Origin: an uncultured Comamonadaceae bacterium
Lineage (GTDB): Bacteria > Pseudomonadota > Gammaproteobacteria > Burkholderiales > Burkholderiaceae_C
Direction: 5' to 3'
DNA length: 9,922 nt
NCBI GenBank assembly: GCA_937871735.1
Contig: CALMOI010000485.1
Location: 1-9,922 of the forward strand
Position numbers and translations under genes: made by a program. The notes under the pieces were generated by a model. The model was not told the origin of the DNA. It was given only the letters and a program-made list of their open reading frames with translations, and ran no database searches. Positions 5,804 to 9,922 of this stretch are shown here, piece by piece (the first letter of the stretch is position 1; each line of letters starts with the position of its first letter).

Positions 5804-6490
5804 ATGCTGGGCTTAGACCTCACTTTTTTGGACTGGGACATCATCAGCAAGTTTGTGCTGGGCGGGTTTCAGTTCAGCGTTTACCTGACCATTGCGGCCA
5901 CGCTGGGCGGCATTTTGATGGGCACTTTGCTGGCGCTGATGCGCTTGTCGGGCCGCAAGGCGCTGATGCTGCCTGCCACGTTCTACGTCAACACCATGCG
6001 CTCGGTGCCGCTGGTGATGGTGATTTTGTGGTTCTTCTTGCTGGTGCCCGGCTGGGTGTTTGACTACCTGCCCGACGGCAGCAAGCACCGCGCCGAGTAC
6101 TCGGCGGTGATCACCTTCATCGCGTTCGAGGCCGCTTACTTCAGCGAAATCATGCGCGCGGGCATTCAGTCTATTTCTCGCGGTCAAGTCAACGCCGGGC
6201 TGGCGCTGGGCATGACCTACAGCCAGAACATGAAGCTCATCATCTTGCCGCAGGCGTTTCGCAACATGCTGCCGGTGCTGTTGACGCAGACCATCATCTT
6301 GTTTCAAGACACCTCGCTGGTCTACGCGATTGGCGCTTACGACTTGCTCAAGGGCTTCACCAACGCGGGCAAAATTTACGGCCGCCCTGAAGAAGCCTAT
6401 TTGCTGGCCGCTGTGGTCTATTTTGTGATTTGCTTTGCTCTGTCGTGGTCGGTCAAGCGCTTGCAGGCCAAGATCGCCATCGTCCGTTAA
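5804..6490 (+). CDS. gltK: Glutamate/aspartate ABC transporter permease GltK
   Basis: This is the second inner-membrane permease of the Glt importer, 228 residues (E. coli GltK 224). Membrane segments are evident at about 17-46, 56-83, 99-114, 150-172 and 196-215. The ATPase-contact loop has the classical EAA motif, E109-A-A with G120 and a G-L-A-L-G stretch at 132-136. The ribosome binding site GGAGGA (5790-5795) lies inside the last codons of gltJ and only 2 nt separate the genes, so translation is probably coupled. Pairing with GltJ as a heterodimer is known for the family. Confidence 0.94.
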   Translation: MLGLDLTFLDWDIISKFVLGGFQFSVYLTIAATLGGILMGTLLALMRLSGRKALMLPATFYVNTMRSVPLVMVILWFFLLVPGWVFDYLPDGSKHRAEYSAVITFIAFEAAYFSEIMRAGIQSISRGQVNAGLALGMTYSQNMKLIILPQAFRNMLPVLLTQTIILFQDTSLVYAIGAYDLLKGFTNAGKIYGRPEEAYLLAAVVYFVICFALSWSVKRLQAKIAIVR

Positions 6491-6508
6491 CCGTTCAAGG
6501 ATGCCCCC

Positions 6509-7246
6509 ATGATTGAAATCAAAAACGTCTCCAAGTGGTACGGCCCGGTGCAAGTGCTCAACGACTGCTCGGTCAGCATCCAAAAGGGTGATGTGGTGGT
6601 GGTTTGTGGCCCTTCCGGTTCGGGAAAATCCACGCTCATCAAGACCGTCAACGCGCTGGAACCCATCCAAAAGGGCGAGATTTGGGTCAACGGCACGCCG
6701 CTGCACGACCCCAAAACCGATTTGCCCAAGCTGCGCAGCCACGTCGGCATGGTGTTTCAGCACTTTGAGTTGTTCCCGCACCTGTCCGTCACCGAAAACC
6801 TGACGCTGGCCCAAGTCAAAGTGATGGGCCGCTCGCTCGACGACGCCAAGGTGCGCGGTCTGAAGATGCTGGATCGCGTCGGCCTGATGGCGCACAAGGA
6901 CAAGTTCCCGGGCCAGCTTTCGGGCGGCCAGCAGCAGCGCGTGGCGATTGCTCGGGCGCTGAGCATGGATCCCATCGTCATGCTGTTTGACGAACCCACC
7001 TCCGCCCTCGACCCCGAAATGGTCGGCGAAGTGCTGGACGTGATGGTCACGCTGGCCAAAGAAGGCATGACCATGATGGTCGTCACCCACGAAATGGGCT
7101 TTGCCCGCAAGGTGGCCAGCCGGGTGATCTTCATTGACGTGGGCGGGCGCATCTTGGAAGACTGCTCCAAAGAGGAGTTTTTCAGCCACCCGCACAACCG
7201 CCAGCCGCGCACCAAGGACTTCTTGAACAAGATCTTGCAGCACTGA
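6509..7246 (+). CDS. gltL: Glutamate/aspartate ABC transporter ATP-binding protein
   Basis: This ATPase subunit powers glutamate/aspartate import on the cytoplasmic face of GltJK. The 245-residue protein (E. coli 241) has every ABC signature intact: Walker A GPSGSGKST at 34-42, Q-loop Gln84 (VFQHFELFPH), signature LSGGQQQR at 137-144, Walker B IVMLFDEP at 156-163 with catalytic E162, D-loop SALD at 165-168 and switch His194 (VVTHEMGFA). AAGGA at 6497-6501 is 7 nt before the ATG, and 18 nt separate it from gltK. It is the last gene of the operon, with the convergent exporter gene ending 32 nt beyond. No strong terminator is visible in that gap. Confidence 0.95.
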   Translation: MIEIKNVSKWYGPVQVLNDCSVSIQKGDVVVVCGPSGSGKSTLIKTVNALEPIQKGEIWVNGTPLHDPKTDLPKLRSHVGMVFQHFELFPHLSVTENLTLAQVKVMGRSLDDAKVRGLKMLDRVGLMAHKDKFPGQLSGGQQQRVAIARALSMDPIVMLFDEPTSALDPEMVGEVLDVMVTLAKEGMTMMVVTHEMGFARKVASRVIFIDVGGRILEDCSKEEFFSHPHNRQPRTKDFLNKILQH

Positions 7247-7263
7247 GGCCGCAAAACCTTGTC

Positions 7264-7306
7264 GTTGCTCAGCCTCGCTCAGCTTGTGGGTCGGGGTTTG
7301 AGCAAC
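7264..7306. repeat. Inverted repeat at the gltL / EamA convergent junction
   Basis: GTTGCTCA (7264-7271) and TGAGCAAC (7299-7306) are perfect 8-bp inverted arms around 27 nt, spanning the gap and the last codons of the exporter gene. It lies where a bidirectional terminator would be useful, but there is no T-run on either side and the loop is long, so it may be chance. Confidence 0.25.
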
Positions 7307-8208
7307 CCGGTGGACAAGGCGGTGCCCAGCAAGATCACCACGCCGCAGCCAATCATCCACGCGGTGATGTGTTCGCCCAAAAACATCACGCCGTAGCCCA
7401 GTGCGAACACCGGCACCACAAAGGTGACGGTCAAGGCGCGAGCTGGGCCGGTGCTGTCAATCAAGCGAAAGTAGAGGATGTAGGCGATGCCGGTACACAC
7501 GACTCCAGCCGCCAGCAACGCCAGCCACGCCGTGCTGCTGGGGTTTTGCGCAGGCCAACACAGCGCGGCAGGCAGCGCCAAGCCCAAGGCCGCCCCGATT
7601 TGGCTGCCGGTGGCCGTTAGCAACGGCGGCAAACCGGCCAAGTAGCGCCGCGTGAAGCTGGCGGCAATGCCGTAGCACAGCGTCGCCACCAAGCAAGCAC
7701 CCATCGCCAACACCGGCAGCCAAGCACCGAAGCCTTGCGCTGCGCCGTCTGCTGCACCGGCTTTGAATCCCGCTTTCCCTGAGGCCAACAGCGCCACGCC
7801 CGCAAAGCCAATCACCAAACCCAACACGCGCCAGTTGCTGGGGCGGTCACGCAACCATGCCCACGCCACCAGCGCACCAAACAAGGGCACGGTGGCGTTC
7901 AAGATCGACGACAAGCCCGTGGTGATGTGCAGCAGCGCGAACGAATAGCAGGCAAACGGAATGCCTGAATTCAAAACACCCACCACAAACACCGGCTTCC
8001 AGTGCTGGCGCAGTTGCGGCACCAGCCCACGCATCCACAGCAGCGGCAGCAAAAAAACCGAGGCAATGGTCACCCGCAGCGCCGCCGTGGGCAATGCACC
8101 AAATTCGACGGTCGCCAGTCGCATGAACAAAAAAGACGAGCCCCAAATCGCGGCCAAGAGCAAGAACTCCAGCAGCCACGGTCGCTCGATACTGGGGCTG
8201 GAACTCAC
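7279..8208 (-). CDS. EamA/DMT-family transporter (probable metabolite exporter)
   Basis: This inner-membrane protein of the drug/metabolite transporter superfamily has 309 residues. About ten hydrophobic segments are arranged as two EamA repeats (roughly 14-142 and 163-302). Typical landmarks are AAIWGSSFLFMR at 19-30 near the N-terminus, NATVPLFGALVAW at 104-116 ending the first repeat, and VPVFALGYGVMFLGEH at 265-280 in the second. Such proteins export amino acids or other metabolites, but the substrate cannot be read from sequence. It starts with GTG at 8208, which overlaps the TGA of ogt (GTGA). GGAAGG at 8215-8220, 6 nt upstream, is a strong ribosome binding site, so coupled translation with ogt is likely. 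It is convergent with the glt operon. Confidence 0.9.
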   Translation of the reverse strand: MSSSPSIERPWLLEFLLLAAIWGSSFLFMRLATVEFGALPTAALRVTIASVFLLPLLWMRGLVPQLRQHWKPVFVVGVLNSGIPFACYSFALLHITTGLSSILNATVPLFGALVAWAWLRDRPSNWRVLGLVIGFAGVALLASGKAGFKAGAADGAAQGFGAWLPVLAMGACLVATLCYGIAASFTRRYLAGLPPLLTATGSQIGAALGLALPAALCWPAQNPSSTAWLALLAAGVVCTGIAYILYFRLIDSTGPARALTVTFVVPVFALGYGVMFLGEHITAWMIGCGVVILLGTALSTGLLKPRPTS

Positions 8209-8711
8209 AGCACGCCTTCCAGTGTCAGCAGCGCAGTTTTGCGCTCCAGCCCGCCCGAGTAGCCGGTCAGCGAGCCATCAGCCCCCAGCACCCGATGGCA
8301 GGGCACGATGATGCTGATGGGGTTGCGGCCCACCGCGCCGCCCACGCCGCGCACGGCGGTAGGGCGGCCCATGCGACGTGCCACATCGCCGTAACTGAGG
8401 GTGGTTCCGTGCGCCACGTCACGCAGCGCTTGCCAAACCGATTGCTGAAACACCGTGCCCCAGCGCAAGTCCAGCGGCAGCTCAAAGTGCGTGCGCTGCC
8501 CCGCAAAGTAGTCGGCCAACTCGGATGCGGCTTGTTGCAGCACGGGGTGGGTGGGTTGCTGCGTCCAGCGTGCGATGGTGGCTGCGTCGGGCGTGTCGCG
8601 TTGCCCTTGGGTGAACCAAGCCCCGGCCAAGCCTTGCGTGGATGCGGCCAGCAGCATGGTGCCCAGCGGCGTGGTGATGTGGTCATAAACCAGTGAGTCG
8701 GGGAGTTTCAT
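8205..8711 (-). CDS. ogt: Methylated-DNA--protein-cysteine methyltransferase
   Basis: This suicide DNA-repair enzyme transfers the alkyl group of O6-alkylguanine or O4-alkylthymine to its own cysteine. The 168 residues match Ogt length (about 170) with no Ada AdaA domain. The acceptor Cys138 is in IIVPCHRVLG. The helix-turn-helix and Arg-finger region is around YGDVARRMGRPTAVRGVGGAVGRN, with Y107, R121 and N130. GYSGGLERK (150-158) and LLTLEG with E165 follow. The ATG at 8711 is preceded by AAGGA with 7-nt spacing, so an in-frame ATG 8 codons upstream is less likely. It heads a two-gene unit with the EamA transporter. A weak TACCAT (8734-8739) could be a -10 but lacks a -35. Confidence 0.95.
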   Translation of the reverse strand: MKLPDSLVYDHITTPLGTMLLAASTQGLAGAWFTQGQRDTPDAATIARWTQQPTHPVLQQAASELADYFAGQRTHFELPLDLRWGTVFQQSVWQALRDVAHGTTLSYGDVARRMGRPTAVRGVGGAVGRNPISIIVPCHRVLGADGSLTGYSGGLERKTALLTLEGVL

Positions 8712-8791
8712 GGCGCAGTCCTTGGGATGCCTCATGGTACAGGCTCAAAACCGCGTGCTGGGGCCTGCCGCTAGGGTAAATCCGCAGTCGT

Positions 8792-8808
8792 GCCGCCTAC
8801 AATGCGGC
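8792..8808 (+). promoter_or_regulatory. Promoter of the phosphomannomutase gene, -10 framed by an inverted repeat
   Basis: TACAAT at 8798-8803 matches the -10 consensus at 5 of 6 positions. It is flanked by GCCGC (8792-8796) and GCGGC (8804-8808), a perfect 5-bp inverted repeat. Initiation near 8810 would give a leader of about 34 nt. The -35 position (around GGTAAA, 8775-8780) is weak. The dyad could be a repressor site or a chance GC-rich pairing. Confidence 0.55.
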
Positions 8809-8843
8809 GCAGTTCAATCGACTCCAACCCTAGGGACTCTTTC

Positions 8844-9922
8844 ATGCAACTGGCAGCTTCTATCTTCAAGGCGTATGACATTCGCGGCATCGTGCCGTCC
8901 ACCCTCAACGAGGCCGTGGCCGAAGGCTTGGGCCGTGCGTTTGGCACCATCGCCCGTGCCGAAGGCGAAACCACCATCGCCGTCGGTCGCGATGGTCGCT
9001 TGAGCGGCCCGGCCCTCAGCGCCGCGCTGATCCGTGGCTTGGTCGCCAGCGGCGTGAGCGTGATCGATGTCGGCATGGTCACCACCCCCATGCTCTACTT
9101 CGCGGCCAACACCCTGTGCCGCAGCGGCATCCAGATCACCGGCAGCCACAACCCCAAGGACTACAACGGCTTCAAGATGGTCATGGGTGGCCGCGCCATC
9201 TACGGCGAAGAAATCCAAGCCCTGCGCCGCATGATGGAAGCCGAAAACTGGACGCTGCTGGACGGCGGCAGCGTCAGCCAAGTGGACGTGTTCCCAGCTT
9301 ACCTGGAACGCATCGTGGGCGACATCAAGCTGGCCCGCCCGATGAAAATCGTGGTCGATTCGGGCAACGGCATTGCCGGTGCCTCGGCCCCCGCCATCCT
9401 GCGCGCCATTGGTTGCGAAGTGATTGAGCTGTTCAGCGAAGTCGATGGCGACTTCCCCAACCACCACCCCGATCCCAGCAAGCCCGAAAACCTCAAAGAC
9501 CTGATCGCCGCCCTGCGCGACACCGGCGCTGAACTGGGCTTGGCTTTTGACGGCGACGGCGACCGCTTGGGCATCGTCACCCAAGGCGGTAACAACATCT
9601 TCCCGGATCGCCAAATGATGCTGTTCGCGCAAGACGTGCTGACCCGCGTGCCCGGCGGCACCATCTTGTTCGACGTGAAATGCACCCAGCGCTTGGCCCC
9701 AGCCATCGAAGCCGCAGGCGGCAAGCCGCTGATGTACAAGACCGGCCACTCGCTCATCAAAGCCAAGATGAAAGAGCTGGAAGCCGCAGGCCAGCCCGCC
9801 CCGCTGGGCGGCGAAATGAGCGGCCATATCTTCTTCAAAGAACGCTGGTACGGTTTTGACGACGGCACCTACGCCGGCTGCCGCCTGCTGGAAATCGTCA
9901 GCCGCAGCCCCGACGCCAACGC
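8844..9922 (+). CDS. Phosphomannomutase/phosphoglucomutase (partial, 3' end outside window)
   Basis: This alpha-D-phosphohexomutase of the AlgC/ManB type interconverts mannose- or glucose-6-phosphate and the 1-phosphates, feeding GDP-mannose and UDP-glucose synthesis for cell-surface polysaccharides. The 359 residues seen, of about 460, include the N-terminal KAYDIRG (9-15) and the phosphoserine loop TGSHNPKDYNGFK with catalytic Ser101. The metal-binding DGDGDR is at 236-241 (D236, D238, D240) and the sugar-recognition loop GEMSGH at 323-328. The C-terminal phosphate-binding domain lies beyond the edge. AGGGA at 8832-8836 is 7 nt before the ATG. The TGSHNP form and length resemble the bifunctional P. 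aeruginosa enzyme; which hexose is preferred cannot be told. It is divergent from ogt. Confidence 0.95.
   Translation, partial: MQLAASIFKAYDIRGIVPSTLNEAVAEGLGRAFGTIARAEGETTIAVGRDGRLSGPALSAALIRGLVASGVSVIDVGMVTTPMLYFAANTLCRSGIQITGSHNPKDYNGFKMVMGGRAIYGEEIQALRRMMEAENWTLLDGGSVSQVDVFPAYLERIVGDIKLARPMKIVVDSGNGIAGASAPAILRAIGCEVIELFSEVDGDFPNHHPDPSKPENLKDLIAALRDTGAELGLAFDGDGDRLGIVTQGGNNIFPDRQMMLFAQDVLTRVPGGTILFDVKCTQRLAPAIEAAGGKPLMYKTGHSLIKAKMKELEAAGQPAPLGGEMSGHIFFKERWYGFDDGTYAGCRLLEIVSRSPDAN

Noticed and set aside
5813..7360. 515-codon open frame on the minus strand opposite gltK and gltL
   Set aside because: It lies antisense to two well-identified genes with intact motifs. Its translation is rich in His, Gln and Arg with no recognisable domain, as expected for a shadow frame in GC-rich coding DNA.
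8814..9827. 337-codon open frame on the minus strand opposite the phosphohexomutase gene
   Set aside because: The plus strand encodes a clear phosphohexomutase with all active-site loops. The antisense product has no family resemblance and biased composition.
1..9922. Mobile elements, CRISPR, phage defence or biosynthetic cluster
   Set aside because: All genes belong to housekeeping families with uniform composition. No transposase, integrase, direct-repeat array or cluster of unknown genes was seen on either strand.

Overview
This is a GC-rich, densely coding chromosomal window. Its protein families, gene order and codon use suggest a betaproteobacterium of the Burkholderiales, probably Comamonadaceae; that placement is inferred from family resemblance, not from a search. 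It holds ten protein genes, two of them cut by the window edges. I see no rRNA, tRNA, CRISPR array, insertion sequence, phage gene or toxin-antitoxin pair. It reads as core genome, and I did not find a previously undescribed system. The best material is regulatory.

Left region (1-1971), peroxide defence, all on the minus strand. ahpF (3' end cut off) lies downstream of ahpC, and together they encode the two-component alkyl hydroperoxide reductase. ahpC has its own intrinsic terminator, and each gene has its own upstream region. Both upstream regions carry an OxyR-like array of four tetramers spaced by 7 bp, and in both the array sits the same distance from a -10-like hexamer. This looks like twin peroxide-responsive promoters.

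Middle region (1972-3925). A minus-strand NAD(P)-binding SDR/NDUFA9-like gene is divergent from a plus-strand LysR-type regulator that resembles E. coli HypT (YjiE). They share a 52-bp spacer. Neither gene has a clear Shine-Dalgarno sequence, and both have a -10-like hexamer 6-7 nt before the ATG, so leaderless transcripts are possible.

Glutamate/aspartate uptake (3926-7246), plus strand: gltI (periplasmic binding protein), an intrinsic terminator, then gltJ, gltK and gltL (two permeases and the ATPase). A LysR-type dyad with T-N11-A lies upstream of a good -10 for gltI, which makes the adjacent LysR gene the natural candidate regulator.

Right region (7247-9922). On the minus strand, ogt (O6-alkylguanine-DNA alkyltransferase) overlaps an EamA/DMT-family exporter gene by four bases (GTGA); this pair converges on the glt operon. 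Divergent from ogt is a plus-strand phosphomannomutase/phosphoglucomutase gene, whose 3' end is cut off, behind a recognisable -10.
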